A DNA stretch of 64,000 nucleotides from Caprella mutica (lineage: Eukaryota > Arthropoda > Malacostraca > Amphipoda > Caprellidae), in contig CANNZV010001058.1 of the NCBI GenBank assembly GCA_947561585.1, positions 124,001 through 188,000 on the forward strand, read 5' to 3'. This document shows positions 25,101 to 33,892 of this stretch, one piece after another; within the stretch, counting starts at the first letter, position 1, and each line of letters begins with the position of its first letter. A program made the translations under genes and the position numbers. Under the pieces are notes generated by a model, which saw nothing but the letters and a program-made list of their open reading frames with translations, searched no databases and was not told where the DNA came from.

Positions 25101-28100
25101 CACTATGGATGGGAGGAGCACTTTTCTTACTGAGGTCGTTAACAACATCAGGTGAGAGAATTGGGTTGCTTTCACTCGCCACAGACCTGCTGATGTAGTG
25201 ACTCGTAGTATCTGAAACAAAATGGAACAGTTAGCTAATAACAAATCAAAAGGGAATGGTTTGTATGCTATTGCATAATTAATTTACAAGGGGTTTAACC
25301 GTTTAACGACGGCTTTAGAAATGATCAAGAAGAAAAAACAAACACAGTCAAGGTACAGAGCAAAGACTTCATTTTAGCTAGGTAGCTAGCTATTATAAAT
25401 ATAGCTAACTAGATAAGCTATAACTAGGTATGGCGAACTATATTAGCTAGTTAAGACTAGAATAACTAGCAAAGGTTTTAAGAAGTAACTAACCATAATA
25501 AGGCTGACAGTCAATATCGTCCACTTCAATGTCATCATCTAGTGTGTTCTGTCTGTCATATCTCCTAGTCCTGTGTGGGTCCAAATCATCTCTGCCAGAA
25601 ACTCTGCAAAAGAAAATTCAGATATAGAAGACAGTCTGTAGCTATATTCTGTTCTTATTGTCTTGATAGAATAAAAGTGTACATTTGGGCAAAAATTAAA
25701 TATAGCTATGGCTACACAGCTAGTCCTTAATTTCATTGTAAGTAGAGACATCATAATCTTTACAGTTTTCATAAACACTTCGGAAGATGGTAGTTTCTCT
25801 ACAAAATATCAAGATATACACTACGTGCCACACTTTTGTGCAGATCACACATTTTGCTGTAAAATGAGTATAACTCATCCAAATCTATTGAAATTTTCAG
25901 TAGACACTTGTCCAATACAGATGTAACATGCCAAGAAATTTCAAATGCCTGTGATACTTATTGGTGAATTGACAAGGATTTTTCCTAAAAAGGTATAATT
26001 TCAGAGTACCACGCTCTTGTGCAGGAGGATAAAAGTGCTTATATAACGTTCAAAAACAATTTTATTTAACTCAAAAAGTGTTATTTATATGCAGGAGCTA
26101 CAAGAGTGCAAATTTAATTACTTCAAAAATACAAAATTGATGAAATTATAACAAAAACTGTATTTTAATTATTAATACCCAGTAAAACCTCCCCTCTTGT
26201 CAACGACCCTCAAAAGACGTCTATCCATGGAGCTAGTCAACTTATTTATAGTATCTGGTGTTATCTTCTCACAGATTTTCTCAATTTCCCTCCAGAGGTC
26301 CTCCTTGTTTGTGAATTGACGTCCTCCCGCATACAACTTTTGTTTCAATATGGACCAGAGGTTTTCAATTGGATTTAAATCCGGTGAGAGGCTGGGCCAG
26401 ACCATCAATTTATCATCCGAGAACTTAAGAGTTTCCAGGTAACTGCGGGTGGCTGTAGTTGCATGGGACGGGGCGTTATCATGCATGAAAATGATCTTTT
26501 TCTTGAGTGCAGCTGGTTGCCTCTTCAGCCACGGAACAAAATTGTTCTTCAAAAAGCTAATATAATTAGCTGACGTGATTTTAACGCCCTCTGGTACACG
26601 GAAGGGTCCCACCAATCTGTCTCCAAGTATTCCAGCCCACATCATAACACCTCCTCCTCCTTGTTGACGACGAATCCTCTGAGGACGAGAAGAGCCATGG
26701 GCAGTCCATGACTTTGCCCAACCGTCAGGGCCGTCAAGAGTCGCTCGCATCTCATCAGTGAAGAGCTCAGTCTGGAAGTCTGTCTTGAGATACTTCTCAG
26801 ACCAAGAAACTCTTGCTTTCTTGTGTGACTCCTTCAAAGGAGGCCTGATAACGGGTGAAACATGAGAAGCCATACTTCTCAAGATCCTGCAACGAGTGGT
26901 TTTGGGGACTTCCTCCATACCTGCACTCTTGAAAATTTCCCCACTTGTGGCAGTGGAGTTCCTCTTGAGTTCCCTCTTGATCCTGGACAAGTTCCGCCTG
27001 GTTGCTACTTTCCATTTACCCTTATCCTTACGAGTGACCTTCCTCATGGGATCATCAATAAATTTCTTCACTGTACGTGGGTCACGACCGATTTCAGTGG
27101 AAATAGACTTTGCATCATGTCCCTCAGCCAGCATGGATACTATCTTACTCTTTTCAGAGTCAGAAAGACACGGGCGGCGACTCATTTTCGATATTTAAAA
27201 ATGTGAGGACAACAAACACAAGAGCGTAGCACGGTTAAATAATGTAAAAATTGATCATACTCGGTTAATAAACAACGGATTACCTTCAAATTTTATACAT
27301 AACCTCCTAGTGAGGGTTTCCATATTAACTGCAAATTGATTTTTACTCATTTTATCCCAAAATTTGTGATCTGCACAAAAGTGTGGCACGTAGTGTATAT
27401 AGCTATAGATAATTTTTGTACAAAATTCAAAGTTTGAGAAAATCATCACCTAATATTTTTTAGTTTTTCATTATAATATATAGCTATAGGTACTTAGGCT
27501 GTACAGATACAATCAGTATCAGCACTAATTAGCACTAGATAGTATCGGTATAAAACATTTTTAGATATTTTTATTGGAGATTTGTAGGTATCAATATAGG
27601 CCATTTTTAGGTATCAACTATCAATATAGAACATTTTAAGGTATTTTTATTGGAGATTTGTAGGTAGCTAGCTACCAATATAGGCCATTTTTAGGTATCA
27701 GAGATGTATCGGTATCTGAAATTATTTAGGTACCGATATTGGCAGATCACCATTATTAAGCATAATAATAATTATATATATGGTAGCTATCATACATCCC
27801 TAATACATGCTTTATAATACCTAATACAACACAGCATTACGTGGTAACCCACCTGGCACTCAGCTCTGAGAGAGACCTGAAAGGAAGGTGTCTGGAAGGT
27901 ACTGAGAGGTGGGAGGAGGACACCTTCAGGTGGGGGTGGGTGGAAGAGGGAAATTCCATGCAGTCGGGGTCAGTCCTGAGATATTTTGGATAGGAAGTTA
28001 GCTATAAGTAATGGGATTGGTAGCTACTTTTGAATAGATTCAAAAGCAAAACAATTTAGATAAAAATGAAATAAATAACTAGCTACATCGCTAAAGTTTA

Positions 28101-31100
28101 ATGTTCTAATAAATTACTAAATGATAAATAGTTCCGTCTATAACTAATAACAGAAAATATTAATTACCTATATTATTGAGATAGAAATTGGTTTGGTTTT
28201 GATATAAAATGTATGTACGATGCAAAGTGGCTAAAACTACATAGAAAGCACTAGGTAGCTAGCTAGCTATTCAATAGTTAGCTATATAATAAATATCAAA
28301 ATTGAAATATTACAAATACCTATTGTTGTTTTTGATGGAGAGCTGTAATATAGAATAAATTTAATAGCTTCCCTATATAGGGTTTACAGCTGTATAAAAA
28401 GTAAAAACATTAATTATGTAGCTAAATGTAAATAGGACTGTAGGGAAATGTATTTCGATGAGATACATTCTATAGGTATAAAAATATATTTTGAAGAAAT
28501 AGCTAGCTACATTCTATAACTAGATGTATTTTGATAGCAGACAGCCATTTTTGTTCATATTAGCTACCTAATGATAATTTGAAAATTATGCATATGATAC
28601 CTGAGTAGTCAATAAAAACTACTGACTCATTACATTATCAATTTAGTAATTCTCTTCTCCATAAAAACTTGACTTAGCCTAGCTATATTTTTAAATTTTT
28701 TAGAAAATTTATTTATTTTATAGCTAGTTATATGCTCATAACTAGATTCAGTAAATTGTTGTTTCATTATTCTACCTGCACAACTCCTGTCTGTAGCCAC
28801 TGCCATCATCTCTTGAGGTGGAGCTGATGGTCTGGTCCGAGTCTACGGGGGAAGGGGGAATGATTCTCGGAGTGTCCAGAGACTCTGCGTCATCATCTAT
28901 TCTTATGACACTGGAGGAGTCATAGCCATTGTCATGATAGCGAGGGGACATACCGGGGATGTGTGGCGATGAACTCTGCAATGGAAGAAAGTTAATTGAA
29001 TAACTTTTATTTATCTGTAGAGAGATAGCAAGACTGCAAGAGTTTTGTTTTAGGAATCAGAAAAAAGAATAGCTAATTAAAATGTTATGATAGTACTGAT
29101 TCTTGAGAATAAATACAGAAATTCCATATTAGTACCCAATTAGCTAACTTAGTAGTCCATGGACAGGAGAGGAAAATGAAGAGGTGAGAGTCAATGAAGC
29201 CTAGGAGCCTACCTAACATTAAAATCTGAAACCTCACTAAAGCCTAAGCTAAAATTGTTAGGTAGGTAGGTAGCTAGCTAGCTAGTCAATTTTACAAAAG
29301 CAAATAAGAGAAAGTATAATTTCTAAACATTCACAGCTTGTCTAAAATATATGTAGCAAAGTTGGATTATGCATCAAGAAGTTAGGCATTTAAAAATTCA
29401 CCTCTAAGCTGATATTGGTCCTGGCCTGAGATGCTCTCTTGAACTGCTCCTCAAAAGGATTCAGTGACACACACACCTCATCAAAAGGAAGGCCCTCACA
29501 GGTGTACTGCTGACCTATGTACCTAGAGGGGGTGGGTGTCTCATCTGAAAGGGGAAACAAAAATGAGTGTATAGTGAAACTCCTGCGTTACGAAGCACTT
29601 GACTAATGGGGACCTGAATTAAGAAATGTTCTTGAGCTAAGAAGTAGTTTTCTATGTTTGAATTATAGAAAATGATATGTGTCAAGAATTACATCATAGT
29701 TATCCCTTGAAGACTATATTTTCCTATGATTTTAATCATAGAAACTATCTAGTACACACGAGATATGAAGTGACAGAGTTATGGAGGAACCAAAACTTCA
29801 TAACCCAAGAGGTTCACTGTAGCCACATAGCTATCACAAATAGATTAGTAAGTAGTGAGCTAAATAGTGCTGTAATTTGGCTAGCAAAACCACTTCTCAT
29901 AAGCTACTAGAAGTATGTAAATAACAGTTCAATACACAGTGTTATTATTCAGAGTTCCAAAATTTTAAAGATTACTGTTCAAAAAATTAGTCAGTTTATT
30001 ATAAATGAATGCTTAAATTAACCGTTGCTAGCTAAATAATTAACAGAATCTGACAGTGCAGCTATCTAGAGAATTATACAATACAATAACTCACCAACAG
30101 AAAATGTCATCTTGTTGTGATTTGATTGGTGAGAAGAGTTAGAGAGAGAAAAGTTGATGTTTTCTCCAGAGGAAGAAGGAGGATCACATTTGGAGTTGGG
30201 AGATTTGCCATCATCCACAATTTTCTGAAAAATAAATACAAATCAGATTAAATTTGTACTAGCTAAATATTTTAGTTAAACTAGGATGGTTATTGTTTAT
30301 TTTGGAATTAAAGGCCATATTGCTTACCTACAGCAGAAGGAAATGAAATGCAAGAGACTGGAGGAAGTAGTCAGCAAGAATGTTGATCTAAATTTGACCT
30401 ATAGCTAAATAGTATTATTTGGAAAATAGATAAATAAAACAAGCTATGCAATAGCTATTAGCTCAATCAAATTAGATCTTATATATTGCTACCGAAATAA
30501 GTATAGCTAGCTACATCTTTTTACAGTCCAAACAGACATGATCATATTCATTAAACAAGTGAAATAGCTACCAGTCAGCAAAAAAAGAGTAGAGTGTAAT
30601 ACAAAAAGCTTTAGCAAACTGGTTAGTAATATTGGGTCTGGTTACACAGACAAATTGCAGCTCTTTAACTTCAAATCTTAAGGCAGAGTCTTGAAGACTC
30701 TGTCAAATTATTAAAAAAAATCTTTTAAAAGAATTGCAATAGCTAGCTTAGCTACATGTTATGATTTAATAATTGTATGAGTATTATGAAGCTACAATTT
30801 TTATTATTATTTCAGTGGTTTGAAGTTAAAGTTAGTCAGTGTGCCACAATTTATTTTCTATATCCAAGGGGACTTGTATAAATTTTTTCATATTTATAAG
30901 GAAACAATTTGTTAAATTGGAATGTAGCTATAATATTAATTTAGTAAGGTATTTAAAAACTGTTTCAGAATCAATTGGAGTACATACTAAATATAATGAA
31001 TATCTGTAACTGGCTATATATATAAAAAGTATATAGTTGAAATAATTAATTTATTATAGCTAAGAAGTAGATATGTAGCTAGCTACTCACAATGACACAA

Positions 31101-31500
31101 TGGCTGTCATGACTGCTGAACATCTTCCTGGGTTGCTGACAGTGGATAAAGTGGCAACATTCCCAATATTCTGAATGAGGCTGAACAACAATTTAATCAA
31201 ATTTCAGTAGTAAAATTAGTAAAAGAATAACATGGCTATTTATCTAATCTGAAAGTAAAAACTGTTACTAGATATATTATTTATTATCTATTATTATCTA
31301 ACCATTCAGTTTTTAGAGCAGAAAGCATCCACCATTTAGAACAATCGACATATAAATATTTTAAGGTACCATTCAAACTTTATAAGTTAATCATCAAATT
31401 CATTGCTTGCTTAACGTTTCCTATAGAGTACTGTGTGTGACTGAGACCACCAGTGTAGCAGTACCTGTGTGTCCATGTCACTGAAGATCTTTGGAGACAT
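18817..31500 (-). CDS. ATF2: ATF2/ATF7/CREB5-type bZIP transcription factor, 16 exons
   Basis: Spliced model of 993 codons plus UAG: 31500-31465, 31180-31091, 30224-30095, 29544-29402, 28975-28776, 27975-27853, 25603-25494, 25211-24999, 24586-24481, 23024-22788, 22372-22168, 21904-21794, 21091-20910, 20418-20231, 20003-19393, 19113-18817. All junctions are GT/AG and all phases agree. Features in order: degenerate zinc finger (residues about 20-82), DETPTPSR with paired TP sites (88-91), proline-directed S/T sites, RFPNGQPMP (463-471), KLKAAL (532-537), basic region from QKFLERN to RCREKKK (622-640) and a zipper with leucines 646, 653, 660, 667 and 674. Known role of the family: stress-activated nuclear factor that binds CRE sites as a dimer and is phosphorylated by JNK/p38 on the TP pair. 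Human ATF2 is about half this length; the extra sequence is low-complexity, Ser-rich linker (exons 5-10) and a long C-terminus (exons 15-16). The start is the least certain part. Confidence 0.9.
19393..20003 (-). CDS. ATF2: ATF2-like exon 15
   Basis: The largest exon, 611 bases, phases 1 to 0. Starts NSEETESVSKSQRTRS, then becomes Gln/Ser/Asn/Pro-rich (QAILPQQQGNITTIHQ, SLTSSSRVFASLRTNS). Such composition suits an activation or interaction region. The vertebrate proteins have only a short tail after the zipper, so this is lineage-specific. Acceptor TATTATAATTTTTCAG, donor GTCAGT. Confidence 0.88.
20231..20418 (-). CDS. ATF2: ATF2-like exon 14 (basic region and leucine zipper)
   Basis: Encodes RAAAVRCREKKKEWV, completing the DNA-contact signature N-x7-R with exon 13. 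Five heptad leucines follow (residues 646-674), then LLLRHSSCSVT, parallel to LLLAHKDCPVT of ATF2. Asparagines sit at two presumed 'a' positions. Acceptor CATCCATATTCCAG, donor GTACGGAAG. Confidence 0.95.
20457..20522. mobile_element. Minimal 66-bp MITE family A copy in intron 13
   Basis: Starts GGGTTATGACAATATGC and ends CATATTGTCACAACTC, with TA flanks. Only the terminal repeats remain, meeting at ATCATAGATTCTATGAT, so the whole element is one hairpin. It lies 38 bases upstream of the bZIP exon on the minus strand. Confidence 0.75.
20910..21091 (-). CDS. ATF2: ATF2-like exon 13 (start of basic region)
   Basis: Acceptor AGTTCTCACCTCAG, donor GTACGGATA, ends in phase 2. It closes with GRKRSLAPPDEQGEKRQKFL followed by ERN, the nuclear-localisation and first half of the basic region. 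The split inside NRAAA by an intron is characteristic of bZIP genes of this group. Confidence 0.93.
21120..21280. repeat. Intronic duplication and hairpin
   Basis: AACTAATGATGTATAAACTAGTTTG is duplicated in tandem near 21127-21172. Further on, TTTTCTATGATT and AATCATAGAAAA form a hairpin (about 21220-21246). This hairpin also occurs in the element at 29570-29822. Confidence 0.6.
21794..21904 (-). CDS. ATF2: ATF2-like exon 12
   Basis: Begins KLKAALTSNNS, matching RLKAALT of vertebrate ATF2 at the same exon boundary. It continues with a proline-rich stretch (NPLPKPPPSRALTAH). Acceptor TATGTTCTACAG, donor GTGAGTG, phases 0 to 0. Confidence 0.9.
22168..22372 (-). CDS. ATF2: ATF2-like exon 11 (PNGQ motif)
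   Basis: Opens with RFPNGQPMPLEIPAS, clearly parallel to the LPNGQTMPVAIPAS segment of ATF2/CREB5. It closes with SLAKM, where ATF2 has the AKM that precedes RLKAAL. Acceptor ATATCGTGTCTCAG, donor GTGAGTAAA, ending in phase 0. Confidence 0.92.
22530..22705. mobile_element. MITE-like element, family B, in intron 10
   Basis: Carries TTTTCTTTAGTCTGC (about 22592) and its inverse GCAGACTAAAGAAAA (about 22640), plus GTGAATGTAGAGTCC and its inverse near the end. It is the same family as 17444-17652. Confidence 0.65.
22788..23024 (-). CDS. ATF2: ATF2-like exon 10
   Basis: Acceptor CCTTTTATTTCAG, donor GTAAAAAC, phase 2 to 2. Encodes many proline-directed sites (VSSPAVIDSPM, ETPLRDVSSP) and ends SPIVLQLYV, which with exon 11 rebuilds the hydrophobic run before PNGQ. 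Confidence 0.85.
23159..23262. repeat. Short inverted-repeat element in intron 9
   Basis: TTAACCCGTACA at about 23161 is mirrored by TGTACGGGTTAA ending near 23258. It is a roughly 100-bp element with TTAA-containing ends and no coding content. Confidence 0.55.
23343..23930. mobile_element. Large foldback element in intron 9
   Basis: The left arm (about 23343-23575) and right arm (about 23690-23930) are inverted copies. They share ATTCCTGTAATATAAATAAT / ATTATTTATATTGCAGGAAT, TCTTTCTACGGAA, AATTTGTATTATGC and the ends GACAAAAGCCCACA. The left end adds a short tandem of GACAAAAGC-type units. An open frame here (minus, 23345-23542) is only arm sequence. Confidence 0.8.
24196..24455. repeat. 34-36-bp minisatellite (CTTCTATGGCTCCACCATAA)
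   Basis: About seven copies with period 34-36 bases in intron 9. The unit equals the end of the dispersed element with GGTGGGGCCATAGAAG (see 42787-42862), so it looks like an amplified transposon end. Confidence 0.85.
24481..24586 (-). CDS. ATF2: ATF2-like exon 9
   Basis: Acceptor TCCCCTCTTTCTCAG, donor GG then GTGAGAAC, phases 1 to 2. Ser/Thr/Ala-rich linker ending SSVISTPTPVITAG, which resembles the Ser/Thr-rich region ahead of PNGQ in ATF2. Confidence 0.82.
24612..24785. repeat. ~20-bp tandem array (AAAAGGCAATAAACGATAGTG)
   Basis: Six to seven imperfect copies upstream of exon 9, in intron 8. Variants alternate between AAACGATAGTG and AATTATAATG. Confidence 0.8.
24999..25211 (-). CDS. 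ATF2: ATF2-like exon 8
   Basis: Acceptor CCATTTTGTTTCAG, donor GTTAGTTTT, phase 1 to 1. Encodes 71 polar residues with SNPILSPDVVND and an acidic, potentially helical stretch (LEMEENVAERIEGRLIRR). Several overlapping open frames on both strands at 24862-25244 are shadows of this exon. Confidence 0.82.
25494..25603 (-). CDS. ATF2: ATF2-like exon 7
   Basis: Acceptor TGAATTTTCTTTTGCAG, donor GTTAGTTAC, phases 2 to 1. The sequence alternates a basic patch (DPHRTRRYDRQ) with an acidic patch (LDDDIEVDDIDC). No family match is recognised. Confidence 0.82.
25819..27395 (-). mobile_element. Complete Tc1/mariner-type transposon, DD37E, in intron 6
   Basis: 1577 bp. Terminal inverted repeats are about 56 bp (25819-25874 and 27340-27395). 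The outer 31 bases are identical and start CACTACGTGCCACAC; the rest has a few mismatches. TA flanks both ends (25817-25818 and 27396-27397). A second, inner copy of the binding-type motif (TACCACGCTCTTGTG at 26007; inverted TGCTACGCTCTTGTG at 27217-27231) lies about 190 bases in from each end, which is an IR/DR layout. It carries one intact transposase gene. It is inserted in the same orientation as the host gene. Confidence 0.92.
26172..27185 (-). CDS. Tc1/mariner transposase, DD37E, intact
   Basis: 337 residues, the usual length for Tc1-like transposases, uninterrupted from ATG (27185) to TAA. N-terminal helix-turn-helix domain at about 7-43 (LSDSEKSKIVSMLAEG), further DNA-binding region to about 125 with a basic linker, and glycine-rich GGGGVMMWAG at 176-185. 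Catalytic triad: D144 (FTDEM), D236 (MHDNAPSH) and E274 (DLNPIENLW), with 37 residues between the last two. The enzyme cuts and pastes the element at TA sites. All key residues are present, so it may be active or recently so. It has no introns and is unrelated to the surrounding host gene. Confidence 0.95.
   Translation of the reverse strand: MSRRPCLSDSEKSKIVSMLAEGHDAKSISTEIGRDPRTVKKFIDDPMRKVTRKDKGKWKVATRRNLSRIKRELKRNSTATSGEIFKSAGMEEVPKTTRCRILRSMASHVSPVIRPPLKESHKKARVSWSEKYLKTDFQTELFTDEMRATLDGPDGWAKSWTAHGSSRPQRIRRQQGGGGVMMWAGILGDRLVGPFRVPEGVKITSANYISFLKNNFVPWLKRQPAALKKKIIFMHDNAPSHATTATRSYLETLKFSDDKLMVWPSLSPDLNPIENLWSILKQKLYAGGRQFTNKEDLWREIEKICEKITPDTINKLTSSMDRRLLRVVDKRGGFTGY
27500..27735. repeat. 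Degenerate tandem repeats (GGTATCAATATAGGCCATTT)
   Basis: Four or so imperfect copies of a 50-60-bp unit built on AGGTATC, ATATAGGCCATTTTTAG and TATTTTTATTGGAGATTTGT, in intron 6 just right of the transposon. Confidence 0.65.
27853..27975 (-). CDS. ATF2: ATF2-like exon 6
   Basis: Acceptor CCAAAATATCTCAG, donor GTGGGTTAC, phase 2 to 2. Encodes a His/Ser/Pro-rich linker with HLKVSSSHLSVPSRHLPFRS. No domain is recognised. The following 2.2-kb intron 6 contains the Tc1-like transposon. Confidence 0.8.
28776..28975 (-). CDS. ATF2: ATF2-like exon 5 (acidic/Ser-Pro linker)
   Basis: Follows acceptor TTCTTCCATTGCAG and ends before GTAGAATA, phase 2. It encodes Ser/Asp-rich sequence with proline-directed sites (TPRIIPPSPVDS). 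There is no recognised domain; it is conserved-looking only in codon quality and phase continuity. Confidence 0.82.
29402..29544 (-). CDS. ATF2: ATF2-like exon 4 (transactivation TP motif)
   Basis: Begins with DETPTPSRY, the equivalent of the ATF2 segment holding Thr69 and Thr71 that JNK/p38 phosphorylate. It continues with SLNPFEEQFKRASQ, equivalent to the ATF2 SPFENEFKKAS segment. Acceptor TTTCCCCTTTCAG, donor GTGAATT, phases 1 to 0. This is the strongest N-terminal evidence for the family assignment. Confidence 0.92.
29570..29822. mobile_element. MITE-like element in intron 4
   Basis: The left end TATAGTGAAACTCCTGCGTT(ACGAAG) and right end CTTCATAACCCAAGAGGTTC(ACTGTA) are inverted partners over about 27 bases. 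The interior contains the TTTTCTATG/CATAGAAA hairpin. Relatives are at about 1180-1310 and 21185-21270. Confidence 0.65.
30095..30224 (-). CDS. ATF2: ATF2-like exon 3
   Basis: Acceptor TTTATTTTTCAG, donor GTGAGT, phases 0 to 1. Contains SSHQSNHNKMTFSVG, which parallels the HxxxH..EMTLKFG end of the ATF2 zinc finger and leads directly into the TP motif of exon 4. Confidence 0.82.
31091..31180 (-). CDS. ATF2: ATF2-like exon 2 (cysteine part of a degenerate zinc finger)
   Basis: Preceded by TTGATTAAATTGTTGTTCAG and followed by GTGAGTAGC. Encodes 30 residues including ECCHFIHC (C-x4-C, the spacing seen in the ATF2 finger) and SSHDSHC. The histidines aligning with the ATF2 finger seem to be in the next exon. 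Confidence 0.75.
31465..31500 (-). CDS. ATF2: ATF2-like exon 1 (start exon)
   Basis: Encodes MSPKIFSDMDTQ and ends CAG then GTACTG (phase 0). The frame is also open for about 16 codons upstream (to a TAG near 31549), including LSPTPRSYKHK. A spliced upstream exon with an earlier start therefore cannot be excluded. Confidence 0.6.
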
Positions 31501-33840
31501 TTTATGTTTGTAAGATCTTGGAGTCGGAGACAATTTCCCAATTAGCTAATTCTTATGTTTGCATGTATTTATTGAAAACATTTTGGAGAACTCTGGTTTG
31601 AAAAAAAAAAAAATGGCATGGTAAACAGTAAATTCAACCTACTTATCAGTAGAATTTTTCCCCTTTGAAAATTATATTTTAAAGTTACTAAGTCAGCAGA
31701 TTTAAAGCTATTTATTCTTCAGATTGTAGTTATCTAATAGATGGGTGAAGTTGTGAAGTTTATCCAGCAACTGTTGAGACATTGAAAATTGAAATTGGCC
31801 TTCTGAAATATCCAACATCAATTTTCCAATTAATTACCTAGCTAATGGTATGTTACCATTAATTTTCAGTGGAGAAATTGGGAAAAGTTGGTGGATTTTT
31901 CCAGTTTTCAGAAAAAGCTAGTGAGATTTTGTGCAACAAATTCAAATACAGTTATACAGACAGTAACAAACTGATTGACGAGTTTGTGATCGATTGATAT
32001 TCAAGTATGCAGAACCTCGTAAAGTGTTTGTTACAGTTCAACTGAGTTCGTAGAGATCTCTTATTTTGTTCACAGTAAAATTAATGTAGCTAAATATTTA
32101 ATATAGGGTTTAATTCAGAATTATTTGTAGGCTTTTTAGCAAAATTAATGTAAACATACGAATCAATTGAAAATTTTTCATTGAGAATATCCCAAATATC
32201 TCCCATATTTTGCTGACTTGAGACTGCTAGTCTGATGAGACCCAGGCTGCATTTCATGGTAAATTCTACTGACATGTCTGTGGAATTTTCCAGTCTACAG
32301 AAACAGGTAAAGTGTTTGTAAAGATCTCTTATAAAAAATCTTATTCTGTTTGTAGTATAATTGATGTATATATAGGGATTAATTTAGATATGTTCGTAGC
32401 AAAACTAATGTAAATATAGGAATTACTTCAAAATTGTTCATAGAGAATATCTAAAATATCTCCCATATTCTGCAGACTGGAAATTCTTCCCTCTTTGATA
32501 ATAATATACATGCAAAGTCAGGGATTTCTAGCTATTTAATAATTATTCCTAAATTACCATTAACTTTTGGTGTAAAAATTAGGAAAATGTTGGTGGATCA
32601 GCCAAATTATTGGAAATTGTTGGTGGATTTATACTTTTAAAGGTTTTTGAAGAAGTCAGTGGGATTTAGTGCACAAAAAAATTCCCAACCCCCAGTTTAA
32701 TTTGATGCTCTCTGACTAATTATCGAAAAAAAAAAAATGAATAACTATGAAAGAAAGTCTATGGAGTTTACTATCAACAATGGTCTATATTATAGACCAT
32801 TGAATTTTCAAAGATATCTACTTGAGTTCTTAAAAATTTATTGGTAGGTGACAGTTGTCAGTTATTAGCTACATGATTAGTTAATTACATATTATACCAG
32901 TTTGTATCTTTTATGTATGTTTGTAATATAGCCTATGACATCACAGTATGGTATGACTCTCTGTGATTGGCAATTTGGCTGGTATCAGTTGAATTGTATG
33001 CCTCTCTCTGATTGGCTGATATGCTCTCAATTATTTACCTATATAGCTATATTATAATATTAAGGTATGATTACTTTTGATAATTAGATAGGTATAATAA
33101 TATAGGTATTGACAACTGTCGACTTTCAATATTGCAATTAAATTTTGACGACTTGCGACTGCATTACTAATTTATGTTGACTTATTTAAAAAAAGAAGAT
33201 ATATTGGCGACTCGAGTCTCTATGAACATTCTCTGAAACTAGGCTCTGCGGGAGATTTTGAATTAATTCCTATATGTTAGAGTTACCATTAATTTAGCTG
33301 CGGGAGACCAGACTGCAGAAACTGGTAAAGTGTACTGTTCTCCAAGAAATCCTCCTTTTTGGCTTCTGTTCTCAGTAAAAATACATGTAAATATAAGAGG
33401 AAATTAAGGATTGTTCGCACAGAAAATGTCTCATATTTTGCAGACTGGCCAGTCTGCCCACACTGGAATCTTTGGCAAAAAATGTAATATCTTCCGTGCG
33501 ACAAAAAATCTCAAAATCACCCAAATTACTTCATGGCGTGTGCTAGAAGTTCCCTAATGTGCTTCGAATATTGATGGCGTGCGGCTGAGATGATATATTC
33601 ATCACAGATGTGCGATTTTTCACATAACTTTGGTCTTCAGATGTGTGGAGCGTGCACTTATACTCTCATACTCACACTTAATTGTTATTAAATTACTCTG
33701 TAACGGTGTAACCTATTTGTAAACATATGTTTGACCTGATCCCTTGTAAATCGTATGTCATTTGTTTTGGTCCGATTGTCATTTGTTTTGGTTTAGTTTC
33801 CGAGACTGAATGGTGTTGCAACGTTAGTTTTACACAGTTC
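31501..33840. other. Upstream flank of the ATF2-like gene with diverged long repeats
   Basis: No coding region. Phrases such as AATATCTCCCATATTTTGC, CAGACTGG and ACAGGTAAAGTGTTTGTA return at about 32020, 32190-32320, 32430-32480 and 33310-33450, so much of the stretch is old, diverged duplication. A promoter is expected here but no core element could be pinned down. AGATCTCTTAT repeats near 32053 and 32325. Confidence 0.5.
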
Positions 33841-33849
33841 TGTGGGGAA

Positions 33850-33892
33850 AATGAGATTTCCCACGGGACCCACGCAAACCTATAAATTATCT
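33850..33892 (+). CDS. Candidate first coding exon (MRFPTGPTQTYKLS)
   Basis: ATG in an acceptable context (GGGGAAAATGAGA) followed by 14 codons and a consensus donor (ATCTG then GTAAGTG). I could not find a following exon in phase, and the peptide is not recognised. This is a suggestion only. Confidence 0.2.

Noticed and set aside
24862..25244. Several frames on both strands (60-97 codons)
   Set aside because: Shadows of exon 8 of the ATF2-like gene; the exon frame fits phase and splice sites.
26797..27206. Frames overlapping the transposase
   Set aside because: Out-of-frame or antisense shadows of the intact transposase.
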